Origin: Guptibacillus hwajinpoensis
GTDB lineage: Bacteria; Bacillota; Bacilli; Bacillales; Guptibacillaceae
Reading direction: 5' to 3'
NCBI RefSeq assembly: GCF_005144865.1
Contig: NZ_SWFM01000003.1
Location: 310,001 to 374,000 of the forward strand
DNA: 64,000 nt
The position numbers and the translations under genes were made by a program. The first letter of the stretch is position 1. Every line of letters begins with the position of its first letter. Below are positions 1 through 8,754 of this stretch, one piece after another. The notes under the pieces are model-generated. The model did not search any database, had not been told where the DNA came from, and saw only the letters and a list, made by a program, of their open reading frames with translations.

Positions 1-742
1 CAATGGCTATGTTTCGAATGAGATTCGACAGTTGCGTAACTTTATAATGTTCACTTATTGTACTAACGATGGCCAGTACCGCTGATAAAAACAACATAGG
101 CAACACAAATTTTTGAATAAGTAATCCACCAGTATTGACGAGGAATAGAACAATTGGATGAAAGAATGCAACTGACGCAACTCCACCAACAGAAGCCATA
201 AGAGCTAACAATAAAGGAATTAATGCTAGAAGAAATCCCATCATATTTGCTATTGCGTTCTCTGTATATTGGATCGCAACATGGAAGCTGTTCAAAGCTA
301 GAATAATTAAAACCATGTAGATAATGCCATATGCAACTGTACTAACAGCTTTATGCTCAAATGCATTTTGCATATTCTGTAGTAGGATACTGAAGATTGC
401 TAATAAGATTAGACTGCCGAGAAGCTTTCCGTGTACAAGCAGTTCATGAAACAAAAATTTCACTAAACCTAATAAATAGGCTTTAAGTGATAATTTCTTC
501 TCACCTTTTACAAATTCCATAAACGAACCTTTTTGGCTTTCTGGCAAGAAACCACCATACTCTTCAATTACTTCGTTCCAATAGGCTTGTATGTCTTGTA
601 AACCTAGTGATGTTAACTGCTTGTCTACAAATTGATCAGGCATTGGTTTGTCTTCGCCGGTCTGTGCATTAACTGGACTCGTATAAGTAATAAGGGAAAA
701 AAAGAGGAATAGCATCGTCAACATGATTTTTTGTTTGTGCAC
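1..742 (-). CDS. spoIIIAE: Stage III sporulation protein AE (partial, C-terminus outside window)
   Basis: This is the fifth gene of the spoIIIA operon. Its product is a polytopic membrane protein of the SpoIIIA-SpoIIQ channel that joins mother cell and forespore and is needed for late SigG activity. The window edge cuts the gene, leaving about 247 N-terminal residues. The start is a GTG at 742 behind a strong GGAGGGGGAG. It opens VHKQKIMLTMLFLF, a signal-like hydrophobic stretch, followed by a soluble segment of about 65 residues and then several long hydrophobic segments, which is the usual SpoIIIAE layout. The gap to spoIIIAD is 15 bp. Identification rests on the fold pattern and the operon position, and both agree with the family. 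Confidence 0.93.
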   Translation of the reverse strand, partial: MHKQKIMLTMLFLFFSLITYTSPVNAQTGEDKPMPDQFVDKQLTSLGLQDIQAYWNEVIEEYGGFLPESQKGSFMEFVKGEKKLSLKAYLLGLVKFLFHELLVHGKLLGSLILLAIFSILLQNMQNAFEHKAVSTVAYGIIYMVLIILALNSFHVAIQYTENAIANMMGFLLALIPLLLALMASVGGVASVAFFHPIVLFLVNTGGLLIQKFVLPMLFLSAVLAIVSTISEHYKVTQLSNLIRNIAI

Positions 743-757
743 GTCTCTCCCCCTCCC

Positions 758-1156
758 TTATGCTGGCAATAATCTAAGAACAGTTTCAATGATTAATGTC
801 AATATTGGAATCGCCATCGTTAAGATCAATAGCTTTCCAGCAAGTTCGATTTTGGAAGCAATCGCGCCCTGGCCCGCATCTCTTACAATTTGAGCCCCGA
901 ATTCAGCGATATAAGCTATCCCAATAATTTTTAGGACTGTTTCTACATATACAAGATCTACGTTTGCCTTTGCTGCTAAGCTCTCTAACATCTGAATAAT
1001 ATGTTGAATCTCTCCTATTAAATAGAGAAAAATTAAAGCACCTGTGAACACCGTAATGGTAAATGCAAACACAGGCTTTTGTTCTTTAACGACAATGACA
1101 AGGAAGGTTGCGATTAATCCCAGGCCAACAATTTGAATAATATCAATCGCAGACAC
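758..1156 (-). CDS. spoIIIAD: Stage III sporulation protein AD
   Basis: SpoIIIAD is a small integral membrane protein of 132 residues in the SpoIIIA engulfment channel complex. It consists almost entirely of hydrophobic segments (about residues 5-22, 28-50, 72-95 and 108-130). The charged loop QIVRDAGQGAIASKIE is typical of the family. The start is GTG, placed directly after the spoIIIAC stop with an overlapping GGGG-type ribosome binding site. The gene is tightly packed between spoIIIAC and spoIIIAE, so all are presumably one mother-cell transcript. The length matches the usual 130-133 residues. Confidence 0.93.
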   Translation of the reverse strand: MSAIDIIQIVGLGLIATFLVIVVKEQKPVFAFTITVFTGALIFLYLIGEIQHIIQMLESLAAKANVDLVYVETVLKIIGIAYIAEFGAQIVRDAGQGAIASKIELAGKLLILTMAIPILTLIIETVLRLLPA

Positions 1157-1159
1157 CCC

Positions 1160-1366
1160 CTACCCTTGGAAAAGAAAGACTCCCCGTATTTTCTGAAAAA
1201 GGTCATCAATAATCGTAATCACCATATAAAGTACAACAATAAATCCAATCAATGTTACCCAGTGAGCATATTCTTCCTTCCCCATTTGTTTAAGAATGGT
1301 ATGAAGCATGGCAACAATAATTCCGATACCAGCAATTTGAAAAATTGTATTTACATCATGATTCAT
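1160..1366 (-). CDS. spoIIIAC: Stage III sporulation protein AC
   Basis: SpoIIIAC is a 68-residue membrane protein with two hydrophobic helices (about residues 8-27 and 36-58), part of the SpoIIIA channel. The motif VNTIFQIAGIGIIVAMLHTI is characteristic of the family. A second in-frame ATG lies 6 bp upstream at 1372, but the GGGAGGAA is only a few bases from it. The ATG at 1366 has better spacing and gives the family's typical 68 residues. SpoIIIAC shares ancestry with the C-terminal part of SpoIIIAD. Confidence 0.93.
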   Translation of the reverse strand: MNHDVNTIFQIAGIGIIVAMLHTILKQMGKEEYAHWVTLIGFIVVLYMVITIIDDLFQKIRGVFLFQG

Positions 1367-1385
1367 CCGCATTTCCTCCCAGTGA

Positions 1386-1898
1386 CTAAATCAAAAGTAT
1401 GACAAGTAGAATTCCTCCGAGAACCCCAAGGCTCTTAAACATCCGTTCATACTTTGTTTGATTATTTCTTGCTTCATTTTCTTCACGTTCGAGATGAATC
1501 AGTGCAAGCTTAAGCTGTTTTTGCTCGTGTTCACGATCTTGCTGACCAATTGTAGCGCCAAGCTGCTTCATTATTTCTTTCTCCTCTTGTTTAAAAGCAG
1601 TATACTTCCAGACCTCCTCCATACTTTCAATCCAAGCTTCATAAGCAGTTGAATGCCCTGCATCAAGCTTTTTTCTGAATGAATCAAAAAACCACGATAC
1701 AGGATGTCCCACCTGTCTACATATGTGACCGCACGCCATACTAAGTGGCGTTATTCCATAAACAATTTCTGCTTCTAATGACTGAAGTGCCGCTTTTAAC
1801 TGTCTTAGTTGTCGCGAGCGCTCACTTACAGTTCTAGACCATTCAATCCCTGCCCAGGTACTAGCTAAAATTATGAGAACTGCTCCAAGTAGCTTCAT
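1386..1898 (-). CDS. spoIIIAB: Stage III sporulation protein AB
   Basis: SpoIIIAB has 170 residues, with one N-terminal membrane helix (residues 1-16), a helical cytosolic domain, and a C-terminal hydrophobic anchor (about 154-170). The family resembles type II secretion GspF domains, which suits a role beside the SpoIIIAA ATPase in a secretion-like machine. The charged central region, rich in Glu and Lys (about 95-150), is predicted helical. The ATG at 1898 lies one base after the spoIIIAA stop, and its ribosome binding site AAGGTGATG is inside the spoIIIAA 3' end, so translation is coupled. Confidence 0.93.
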   Translation of the reverse strand: MKLLGAVLIILASTWAGIEWSRTVSERSRQLRQLKAALQSLEAEIVYGITPLSMACGHICRQVGHPVSWFFDSFRKKLDAGHSTAYEAWIESMEEVWKYTAFKQEEKEIMKQLGATIGQQDREHEQKQLKLALIHLEREENEARNNQTKYERMFKSLGVLGGILLVILLI

Positions 1899-1899
1899 G

Positions 1900-2835
1900 C
1901 TACATCACCTTTTTACGTCTGATTTCTCTACCTGTTTTATCTTTAATTGCTTTAATTGTGCCAGGTCCGTCAGAACGAGATAGTTCAACAATACGTTCAA
2001 AAACGCCAGAACGTATTAATTCTTGAATGCTTGGTCTCCTGTACAAATCTTCCATAACGTGACCATGTATTGTTACAACAAGTTGTATACCTGCATTAAT
2101 CGCTTCAATAATCGCTTCACTATCCTCACGTCGCCCAATTTCATCAACGACAATAATATCTGGACTCATAGAGCGAATCATCATCATCATACCTTCTGCT
2201 TTAGGACAGGAATCTAGAACATCTACACGATGACCAAGTCTATGCTGCGGAATTCCTTTTACACATCCAGCAATCTCAGATCGCTCATCTACAATCCCTA
2301 TTTTTGATGACTGTATCCTTCTCATCTCATCTCCTTCGCCCATAATACGAGTTAAATCACGTAGCATCGTTGTTTTACCTGATTGAGGTGGACCAAGGAT
2401 AATCGTGTTCATCCAACCTCCTGCATAAAGATATGAAACAAGCGGTGTTGCTATGCCAAGCTTCTGCCTCGCAATCCTTACATTGAATGAAGCAATGTCT
2501 CTAATTGCTTTCACGTGTCCATTCGTGGTAATAACTTTACCTGCGAGACCGACTCGATGACCCCCTTGAATTGTGACAAACCCTTTCTTTAATTCTTCCT
2601 CTAAGGCATATAGCGAATATTGACTCAGTTTATTAAGCATCTGGGCCGCATCATCTTTAGAGACATAATACTCACTACCGTTTAATAAAGGAAAAACAGG
2701 CTTACCGGTCATCATAATTTCAAGTGGCCTATTAATGCGGATTCGAATTTCTTCCATCGATTCTTTATCATTTTGAGAAAAATTTTGAATAATTCTTTTC
2801 ACACCTTCTGGCAGGAGACGAAGAACTTCCTCCAC
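1900..2835 (-). CDS. spoIIIAA: Stage III sporulation protein AA, secretion-type ATPase
   Basis: SpoIIIAA is a cytosolic (mother cell) ATPase related to type II/IV secretion ATPases, energising the SpoIIIA-SpoIIQ channel. The Walker A motif GPPQSGKTT is at about residues 148-156, and the Walker B-like DIIVVDE is at about 226-232, followed by the conserved IGRREDSEAI. The 311-residue length is close to the family norm. The start is a GTG at 2835 preceded by AAAGGGGGG. It is the first gene of the spoIIIA operon. A possible SigE promoter lies between it and yqhV. Confidence 0.95.
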   Translation of the reverse strand: MEEVLRLLPEGVKRIIQNFSQNDKESMEEIRIRINRPLEIMMTGKPVFPLLNGSEYYVSKDDAAQMLNKLSQYSLYALEEELKKGFVTIQGGHRVGLAGKVITTNGHVKAIRDIASFNVRIARQKLGIATPLVSYLYAGGWMNTIILGPPQSGKTTMLRDLTRIMGEGDEMRRIQSSKIGIVDERSEIAGCVKGIPQHRLGHRVDVLDSCPKAEGMMMMIRSMSPDIIVVDEIGRREDSEAIIEAINAGIQLVVTIHGHVMEDLYRRPSIQELIRSGVFERIVELSRSDGPGTIKAIKDKTGREIRRKKVM

Positions 2836-2871
2836 ATATGTCCCCCCTTTCTATGCTTGTTTCTCCCTACA

Positions 2872-2899
2872 CTAGTATTCCTGACACAATCTGATTATG
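2872..2899 (-). promoter_or_regulatory. Possible SigE promoter of the spoIIIA operon
   Basis: On the minus strand, ACATAAT (near 2893-2899) and AATACTAG (2872-2879) are separated by about 14 bases, some 40 bases upstream of spoIIIAA. This resembles the mother-cell SigE pattern (ATATT-like -35, CATACA-like -10) but with several mismatches. The spoIIIA operon is known to be SigE-dependent in B. subtilis. The exact promoter placement here is inference. Confidence 0.35.
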
Positions 2900-2910
2900 T
2901 CTCAACTTAT

Positions 2911-3171
2911 TTAAGAGAGCGTTCCTGCAAGGATGAAGGCGACTCCAATAACTATGAGAAGAATTTTGCCAATTGATAAATCACCTGCAAGACCGATTAA
3001 CCCTGCCGACATTGTAACGATCAAAATAATTGGGCCAACTATCGCAAGAATGGCATTGATCAACATCGCGCTTCTAAGATCATTGAAAAGAAGGATAAGA
3101 ATGGCAGCTGTAAGTTCGATAAGTCCAGAAACAATTCGCAGAATTCCCATAACTAGAACTGAATGAAGCAT
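2911..3171 (-). CDS. yqhV: YqhV family small membrane protein (DUF2619)
   Basis: This is an 86-residue protein with three hydrophobic segments (about residues 2-28, 33-58 and 66-84), matching the DUF2619/YqhV family, which always sits between efp and spoIIIAA in Bacillus. The ATG at 3171 has AGGGGAGG at ideal spacing. An in-frame upstream start at 3219 lacks a ribosome binding site. The function is unknown. The position next to the spoIIIA operon suggests, but does not show, a sporulation link. In B. subtilis efp is its upstream neighbour. Here an ABC/TetR operon has come between them. Confidence 0.85.
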   Translation of the reverse strand: MLHSVLVMGILRIVSGLIELTAAILILLFNDLRSAMLINAILAIVGPIILIVTMSAGLIGLAGDLSIGKILLIVIGVAFILAGTLS

Positions 3172-3272
3172 CCTAAGCCTCCCCTGCCTGTTTGTACAAC
3201 TTATGAAGAAATTGCACATTTAAGAATGATGCTTTACCACAAAAAAACACCTGGCTACTTTATGCCAGATGT

Positions 3273-3926
3273 TCATCTTGCTTTAACTCCATTCATGATA
3301 AATTGGATCGTCATTTCTATTTCTTCTTCTTCATTCCACTCATGGTCAGGTAAGAAAATGTAGCGAGCCAAGAAAAAGCCCATAATCGAGGAAATTGTAA
3401 GCCTCACCACGGAAGATGGAGGCATTTGAACTAGTTCTCCCTTTTCTTGAAAGTGACGAACGATATTTTCAAACCGCGTATAAATATCTCTTGCTACATG
3501 TTCAATAAATTGGGCACGAAGTTCTTCATGAAAGGGGATCTCTTGCACTAGAATTCTTACAATTGGTAAATGCTTTTGAATAAAGGTTCGCCTATTACGT
3601 ACCATAGCTTCAAGAAATTCTTCGTAAAATTCATAGTTCTTTTCTAACACTTTGTTTAGATCTTTCACAATGAAAGGTGCCACAAGGTTTCCCATAACTG
3701 GTGTTACAATAGCTAGTAACAATTCTTTTTTCGTTTTGTAATGTCTAAAAATCGTTCCTTCTGCAACACCAGCACGACGGGCGATTTCACTTGTTGATGA
3801 AGCTGCAAATCCTTTTTCAGAGAACATTTCAATTGCTGCTTCAACGATACGCTTTTGCTTATCAGTCAACTCGCCAGTTTCTCCTCCATTAAGGAGCGAA
3901 TCGGTCTTACTATTATTCATTTTCAT
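3273..3926 (-). CDS. TetR/AcrR family transcriptional regulator
   Basis: This is a 217-residue TetR-type repressor. The N-terminal helix-turn-helix spans about residues 22-70 (KQKRIVEAAIEMFSEKGF, then TSEIARRAGVAEGTIFRHYK), and the helical C-terminal ligand domain is variable. It is the third gene of an operon after an ABC ATPase and an ABC-2 permease, with a 15-bp gap to the permease and an AGGAGGAACAG site before the ATG. It probably represses its own operon through the paired AGTGA-N4-TCACT palindromes at 5700-5758. Its ligand is unknown but is likely a compound exported by the adjoining transporter. Confidence 0.9.
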   Translation of the reverse strand: MKMNNSKTDSLLNGGETGELTDKQKRIVEAAIEMFSEKGFAASSTSEIARRAGVAEGTIFRHYKTKKELLLAIVTPVMGNLVAPFIVKDLNKVLEKNYEFYEEFLEAMVRNRRTFIQKHLPIVRILVQEIPFHEELRAQFIEHVARDIYTRFENIVRHFQEKGELVQMPPSSVVRLTISSIMGFFLARYIFLPDHEWNEEEEIEMTIQFIMNGVKAR

Positions 3927-3941
3927 CTGTTCCTCCTGCCA

Positions 3942-4961
3942 CTATATTCGTCGATGTTTTTTGAGCGCAAACACATTCAAGATAATAAACACAAATGAGA
4001 AGCCAATTAAAACAAGCAAATCGGCCCATATTTCTGATATTCCTTGTCCTCTGATCATAACATCACGAAGAGCATCTGCTCCATAATAGAGAGGTGTTAA
4101 CGGACCGATCCAACTCAAATAATCAGATACGGTATCGAGGTTAAACAAACCAGAGAAAAACAGCTGCGGAACAACAACTAATGGTATGAATTGGATCATT
4201 TGCAGTTCATTCTTTGCAAAAGCTGATAGCAAAATCCCGAGCGTTAATGCACTCAGAGCAAGCATAAGTGTTACGAGAAGGACATAAAAGAAGGAACCCT
4301 CCATCTTTAGATCGATGATATAAATACTATAGAGAGCGATAATAGCTGATTGAAGCATTGTAAATAGTCCAAAACCAATTACGTACCCTGTGACAAGTTC
4401 CCATCTTTTAATTGGACTTGCAAGAAGACGTTCAAGTGTTCCCTGGGTTCGTTCTCTTAAAAAAGATACCCCTGCTATTAGAAAAACGAAGAAGAAGATA
4501 AAGAAGCCTACTAGAACAGGACCAAAATAATCAAATGTTGTCATATCACTTGATCCATATGTGTAAAGGATAACCATTTTGGTTTCAGCACTCTCCGAGC
4601 CTATACTTCCTTTAATTCGTTCAACAACAGCTTTATTTATGGAAGGATCGCTTCCCTCCAAGTAAAGTTTTCTTTCTTCATTATTAAAATCCATGATGGC
4701 ATCGTAGTCTTTTTCTTTTATTACCCCTTTTATATCCTCGGTAGCTTCTATCTTAGTAACCGTTACATCGTTTCCTTCTATTTTTTCAATGACTGCATTC
4801 GGCACATTAACTACCCCGATTTTCAGCTTAAGGTCCTCTCCATTAAAAACAAATGATAACATCGTTAATACCAATATTGGAGCGACAATCATAAGCGCCA
4901 TTGTTCGTTTATCATGAATAAACTGACGTAAAATACGGATTACTACCGCATAAACCCTCAT
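3942..4961 (-). CDS. ABC-2 type transporter permease
   Basis: This 339-residue membrane subunit has one N-terminal helix (about residues 20-40), an extracytoplasmic loop of some 130 residues, and five or six C-terminal helices (from about 170). This is the YhfP/YhaP/CcmB-like ABC-2 exporter pattern. The cytosolic motif FLRERTQGTLERLLASPIKR is the conserved coupling segment of this family. The ATG overlaps the end of the ATPase gene (ATGA), so the two halves are translationally coupled. It is likely a multidrug, lipid or antimicrobial exporter. The substrate is unknown. Confidence 0.9.
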   Translation of the reverse strand: MRVYAVVIRILRQFIHDKRTMALMIVAPILVLTMLSFVFNGEDLKLKIGVVNVPNAVIEKIEGNDVTVTKIEATEDIKGVIKEKDYDAIMDFNNEERKLYLEGSDPSINKAVVERIKGSIGSESAETKMVILYTYGSSDMTTFDYFGPVLVGFFIFFFVFLIAGVSFLRERTQGTLERLLASPIKRWELVTGYVIGFGLFTMLQSAIIALYSIYIIDLKMEGSFFYVLLVTLMLALSALTLGILLSAFAKNELQMIQFIPLVVVPQLFFSGLFNLDTVSDYLSWIGPLTPLYYGADALRDVMIRGQGISEIWADLLVLIGFSFVFIILNVFALKKHRRI

Positions 4962-5680
4962 CTCTTCACCCCCCCATAAGTAAGAAAAGCTTGCTCAATA
5001 GTTGTTGATTTGGTGTTTGTCTTAATTTCATCTGGTGTTCCGACTGCGATTAACTTGCCTTCTCTTATTAAACCCAATCTTGAACAGCGTTCAGCCTCAT
5101 CCATCACATGAGTTGTTACCAGTATAAGAACCCCTTTCATTCGCAACGCTTCAAACGTATCCCAAATCCTTTGACGGAGAGAAGGATCGATACCTACTGT
5201 GGGCTCATCAAGTAAAAGAATATCCGGCTTATGCAATAACGCTATCGCAAGAGACAGTCGTCTTTTCATACCTCCTGAATAGGTCTCTACCTTCTTATCG
5301 AGATGCTGTTCAAGGTCTACTAGCTTCATTACTTCTTGAATTCGTTCTTTTCGTTCCGTACGCTTAACTCCACTAAGGCTTGCAAAGAATTCTAAATTTT
5401 CTTTAGCTGTTAACTCAACATATAGAGCATCTGCTTGCGCCATATACCCCATTCGGTTCATTACGTTAAGATCTGGCATTTGTTGATTAAAGACTTGAAC
5501 AGTTCCTTCTGTCGCTTCCTCAATACCGCACAGAAGTTTAACCAACGTTGTCTTACCGGAACCTGATGGTCCAAGGAGTCCAAAAATCTCTCCCCTTTGA
5601 AAGGTTAGTTCAATACCGTCAAGTATTGTCGTTTTTCCATAGCGCTTTGTTACACTCGCCTGAACCGGATACGTATCCAT
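4958..5680 (-). CDS. ABC transporter ATP-binding protein
   Basis: This is the 240-residue nucleotide-binding subunit. It shows Walker A GPSGSGKTT (about residues 37-45), signature YSGGMKRR (about 138-145), Walker B ILLLDEPTVGIDP (about 154-166) and the switch His in LVTTHVMDEAER. The class matches exporters of the CcmA/NatA type with an ABC-2 permease. It is the first gene of a three-gene operon (ATPase, permease, TetR), with AAAGGAGGTAGCTT before the ATG. The operon interrupts the usual yqhV-efp neighbourhood, suggesting an insertion relative to B. subtilis. Confidence 0.92.
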   Translation of the reverse strand: MDTYPVQASVTKRYGKTTILDGIELTFQRGEIFGLLGPSGSGKTTLVKLLCGIEEATEGTVQVFNQQMPDLNVMNRMGYMAQADALYVELTAKENLEFFASLSGVKRTERKERIQEVMKLVDLEQHLDKKVETYSGGMKRRLSLAIALLHKPDILLLDEPTVGIDPSLRQRIWDTFEALRMKGVLILVTTHVMDEAERCSRLGLIREGKLIAVGTPDEIKTNTKSTTIEQAFLTYGGVKR

Positions 5681-5699
5681 AAGCTACCTCCTTTAAATA

Positions 5700-5758
5700 A
5701 GTGATTACTCACTATTATATTAATTGATCACTCGCATTTCGTAAAGTGAGTAATCACT
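5700..5758 (-). promoter_or_regulatory. Paired TetR-type operators bracketing a promoter
   Basis: Two 14-bp sites, AGTGATTACTCACT (5700-5713) and AGTGAGTAATCACT (5745-5758), are exact inverted copies of each other. Each is itself an AGTGA-N4-TCACT palindrome. Their centres are 45 bp apart. Between and partly over them, the minus strand carries a SigA-like promoter, TTTACG (5740-5745), 17 bp, TAATAT (5717-5722). The arrangement fits autorepression of the ABC/TetR operon. The sites are seen directly. Their assignment to this TetR protein is inference. Confidence 0.75.
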
Positions 5759-5772
5759 CATTTCTTTGCGAT

Positions 5773-5802
5773 AAAAAAAACCGCTCAAAAAGAGCGGTTT
5801 TG
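5773..5802 (-). terminator. Rho-independent terminator of efp
   Basis: On the minus strand AACCGCTC, a five-base loop and GAGCGGTT are followed by eight T, 10-40 bases after the efp stop. It is a clear intrinsic terminator separating efp from the ABC/TetR operon. Confidence 0.92.
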
Positions 5803-5813
5803 GTTCGTTATAA

Positions 5814-6371
5814 CTATCCGCGGGAAACGTATTCCCCTTTTGAAGTATCAATAATTAGAACGTCACCCTGGTTGACGAAAAATGGTACTTGAACAGTCAA
5901 ACCAGTTTCGACAGTTGCTGGCTTCGTTCCACCTGAAGCAGTATCGCCTTTAATTCCCGGCTCTGTTTCAGTTACAAGAAGTTCAACCGTATTAGGTAGT
6001 TCAACGCCAATCGTTTCCTCACCATACGTACGAATCGAAATTTCCATGTTTTCTTTCAGAAACTTTAATTCGTAATTAATTTGCTCTGCAGGGAGTTCAA
6101 CTTGCTCATATGAGCTTGTGTCCATGAAAGTATGCATATCTCCACTTGCATAAAGGTATTGCATCTTGCGATTTTCGATATGTGCTTTTGCAACTTTTTC
6201 TCCTGCACGGAATGTTTTTTCTTGAATGCCGCCAGTTCGAAGATTACGTAGCTTCGTTCTTACAAAAGCAGCTCCTTTACCAGGCTTAACATGCTGGAAG
6301 TCCATAACCGTCCAGATGCCGTTGTCTACTTCAATTGTTAGTCCTGTCTTTAAATCGTTAACAGAAATCAT
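5814..6371 (-). CDS. efp: Translation elongation factor P
   Basis: EF-P binds between P and E sites of stalled ribosomes and promotes peptide bond formation at polyproline stretches. The 185-residue length is standard. The KOW-like N-terminal domain carries the loop [12 protein letters not shown]. Lys32 at its tip is the position modified by 5-aminopentanol in B. subtilis. The middle and C-terminal OB domains follow ([39 protein letters not shown]). The ATG has GAGGGGGA upstream. It follows yqhT by 18 bp, as in B. subtilis, and ends at a strong terminator. Confidence 0.98.
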   Translation of the reverse strand: MISVNDLKTGLTIEVDNGIWTVMDFQHVKPGKGAAFVRTKLRNLRTGGIQEKTFRAGEKVAKAHIENRKMQYLYASGDMHTFMDTSSYEQVELPAEQINYELKFLKENMEISIRTYGEETIGVELPNTVELLVTETEPGIKGDTASGGTKPATVETGLTVQVPFFVNQGDVLIIDTSKGEYVSRG

Positions 6372-6389
6372 AGGTAGTCCCCCTCTTTA

Positions 6390-7457
6390 TTATTCGCCGA
6401 GGATCAGCAATTCCTTTGTGGAATGAGATAGCTTTTCGTTTCCTGACTCGGTGATTACAGTATCATCTTCAATTCTAACGCCGCCTTTACCAGACAAGTA
6501 AATACCTGGTTCAACGGTTACAACCATTCCCGGTTCAAGTACCGTATCAGATTTGGCAGAAAGACCAGGGCCCTCATGGACTTCTAGTCCAATACCATGG
6601 CCAAGTGAGTGGCCAAAGTAATCTCCAAATCCATTAGCTGCAATATGATCACGAGAAATGGCGTCTGCTTCTTTCCCGCTCATCCCTGGCTTAATTTGTT
6701 CCATCGCTTTTAGCTGAGCTTCAAGAACAGTATGATATACACCCTTCAGTTCTTCTCCTGGATCTCCGACAGCTACTGTTCGTGTAATGTCAGAGCAATA
6801 TCCTTTGTAATAAGCACCAAAATCAAGGGTAATAAGTTCATTCTTTGCAATAACCTTATCACTTGCAACACCATGTGGGAGAGCAGAGCGAACACCTGAC
6901 GCAACTATAATATCAAAAGAAGATGATGTAGCGCCATTTTTTCTCATGAAAAATTCTAGTTCATTAGAAACATCAAGTTCTGTTAAACCAGTTCTAATAT
7001 AGTTTGTGATGTGTTGGAAAGCTGCATCCGCAATTTCAGTTGCTTCTTTTAACACCTTTAATTCACTAGAATCTTTAATCATTCGTTGCTTCTCAAGCAA
7101 TCCGCTAATTGGAATAAGTGTTCCCTCGACTTTGTTCTCATACGCTTTAAAAACATGATATGTAAGCTGAGTTTCTTCAAAGCCTAGTTTCTTAACACCT
7201 AGTTGATTTGCTACTTTAGCAACTTCATCCACTATAGGTCCTTTGTGCTGAACGATATCAAAGCCTTTCGCCTGTTCTTCTGCTTGATCAATATAACGGA
7301 AGTCTGTAACAAACTTGGCTTCCTTCTCTGTTATAAGGACAACACCAGAGCTACCTGTAAAGTGAGAAAAATACCTACGGTTGCTCGTTGAAGTAATTAA
7401 CATTGCATCAATATCATATTCTTTAAATGATTGACGTAGTTTCTCAATACGTTCCAC
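6390..7457 (-). CDS. yqhT: Xaa-Pro aminopeptidase / M24 peptidase YqhT
   Basis: This is a 355-residue M24B metallopeptidase that probably removes an N-terminal residue before proline or cleaves Xaa-Pro dipeptides in the cytosol. The creatinase-like N-domain covers residues 1-125 and the pita-bread domain follows. The metal ligands are visible as the two Asp in LDFGAYYKGYCSDITRT, the His in GHSLGHGIGLEVHE, the Glu in VTVEPGIYL and the Glu in GVRIEDD. The start is GTG behind AAGGAGG. It lies directly upstream of efp in what is probably one transcript, the conserved Bacillus arrangement pairing a prolidase-type enzyme with the polyproline translation factor. Confidence 0.94.
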   Translation of the reverse strand: MERIEKLRQSFKEYDIDAMLITSTSNRRYFSHFTGSSGVVLITEKEAKFVTDFRYIDQAEEQAKGFDIVQHKGPIVDEVAKVANQLGVKKLGFEETQLTYHVFKAYENKVEGTLIPISGLLEKQRMIKDSSELKVLKEATEIADAAFQHITNYIRTGLTELDVSNELEFFMRKNGATSSSFDIIVASGVRSALPHGVASDKVIAKNELITLDFGAYYKGYCSDITRTVAVGDPGEELKGVYHTVLEAQLKAMEQIKPGMSGKEADAISRDHIAANGFGDYFGHSLGHGIGLEVHEGPGLSAKSDTVLEPGMVVTVEPGIYLSGKGGVRIEDDTVITESGNEKLSHSTKELLILGE

Positions 7458-7477
7458 TTATTCGTCCTCCTTCTGGA

Positions 7478-7897
7478 TTATAGAAATGACCTTAGTGCTA
7501 GTTCATATCCATTCGTTCCAAACCCTACAATTTGCCCTTTTGTAACAGGTGAAATAACAGAGGTATGTCGGAATGGTTCACGGTTATGTACATTTGAAAT
7601 ATGCACTTCAACTACTTGGACAGTAACACTAGCAATTGCATCTCGAATAGCATAACTATAATGAGTAAAAGCACCGGGATTAATAATGATACCCGCTGCA
7701 TCCTCTGCTTCATGAATCCAATCGATTAAATCACCTTCATGATTTGATTGTCGAAAAACAATCGATATCTGATTTTCATCAGCCACCTCAGCTAATCGAC
7801 GTTCAACCGTTTCGAGGGTTTCACTTCCATATATCCCTGGCTCGCGTTTACCAAGCCTATTTAAATTCGGTCCGTTAAGCACATAGAAAGTTTTCAT
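7478..7897 (-). CDS. aroQ: 3-Dehydroquinate dehydratase, type II
   Basis: AroQ converts 3-dehydroquinate to 3-dehydroshikimate in the shikimate pathway. The 139 residues show the type II motifs in order: [18 protein letters not shown] (with the catalytic Arg/Tyr loop), [29 protein letters not shown], and [16 protein letters not shown] with the catalytic His. The frame stays open upstream to 8080. That extension would overlap yqhR and a terminator, and it shows no family sequence. The ATG at 7897 behind AAAGGGG starts exactly at the conserved [11 protein letters not shown]. It is followed by yqhT after 20 bp. Confidence 0.96.
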   Translation of the reverse strand: MKTFYVLNGPNLNRLGKREPGIYGSETLETVERRLAEVADENQISIVFRQSNHEGDLIDWIHEAEDAAGIIINPGAFTHYSYAIRDAIASVTVQVVEVHISNVHNREPFRHTSVISPVTKGQIVGFGTNGYELALRSFL

Positions 7898-7961
7898 CCC
7901 TGGCCCCTTTACCACGACTTGTTCTACACTGTAAAACGATGGTGATGTCCTAATAGCGTTC

Positions 7962-7991
7962 AAAAAAAAGAGAATGTTCCATGAACATTCT
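7962..7991 (-). terminator. Terminator after yqhR
   Basis: A perfect 9-bp stem (AGAATGTTC / GAACATTCT, three-base loop, 7971-7991) is followed on the minus strand by eight T (7962-7969). It lies 10 bases after the yqhR stop and implies that aroQ-yqhT-efp is transcribed separately or by read-through. Confidence 0.9.
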
Positions 7992-8000
7992 ACCATAGCT

Positions 8001-8531
8001 TCATTTGTTTGAATAGGATGTGCTCGCCTGCTGGTTCTCATGATATTCGAACGAAATCGAATAACCGATAAATACACCATACAATAGATATAGACAGATG
8101 GTGGTGACCATTGTATTTTTATCGAGCTTCATGATTGAAGGAAGTTCCGGGAACATCGGATTTAATAAGTAGAAAACAATGACCCAAAGAACAAGACCAT
8201 ACCCAAGTCCGGCAAGCATGTTATTGATTTTCACAAGTGTTACCTTGTAAACAAATGCGACAAGAATTGAAACGAGACCCATTGCCAATATACCAATCCA
8301 CTGGCCAAGTTGCTCATTCTTCCACTCACCCAGAGCCCACGGCGATAGAATAAGGGATGGAGGTACTTTTGTAAATTTAAAGAGATAGGTTAAGTACCCT
8401 ATTAAACCCCAGAACACCCCTCCAACAATACCTATTGTTACAATTTTTGATGTGAAAGAAAGAGGTTGTTCTTTTTTATCTTGCTCCAGTTGCTCTTGAT
8501 CGTTTTGATCCTGTTTTGTCTCTTTTTCCAT
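8001..8531 (-). CDS. yqhR: YqhR family membrane protein
   Basis: This is a 176-residue membrane protein of unknown function. The first 28 residues are highly charged (Glu/Gln/Lys/Asp rich), followed by four hydrophobic segments (about residues 30-55, 78-100, 106-135 and 140-165). YqhR lies between aroQ and yqhQ throughout Bacillus, and here too. The ATG at 8531 has GAGGTGA six bases upstream. An alternative at 8561 has no ribosome binding site. It is transcribed divergently from yqhQ. Confidence 0.85.
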   Translation of the reverse strand: MEKETKQDQNDQEQLEQDKKEQPLSFTSKIVTIGIVGGVFWGLIGYLTYLFKFTKVPPSLILSPWALGEWKNEQLGQWIGILAMGLVSILVAFVYKVTLVKINNMLAGLGYGLVLWVIVFYLLNPMFPELPSIMKLDKNTMVTTICLYLLYGVFIGYSISFEYHENQQASTSYSNK

Positions 8532-8754
8532 ATCATTCACCTCACGGCTTAGCTTCTCCAATTGATTGGTGAATTATTTATTAATAAAATGACATGTTGA
8601 TAAGATTAAAATAAATTATGTTGGGGAAAATGATTATTAGAATCTCTTACCTAGAGGTTTTTGCCTATTTCTTGTAGAATGTAAGTTAAGTACATTAGCA
8701 ATTGCTAGAATATCGTTAAACATTCTACTTAACATAATAGGTTGGTGAGAGATA

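Noticed and set aside
7898..8080. N-terminal extension of aroQ by 61 residues
   Set aside because: It overlaps yqhR and a strong terminator, has no family sequence, and the ATG at 7897 has a ribosome binding site and starts the conserved protein.
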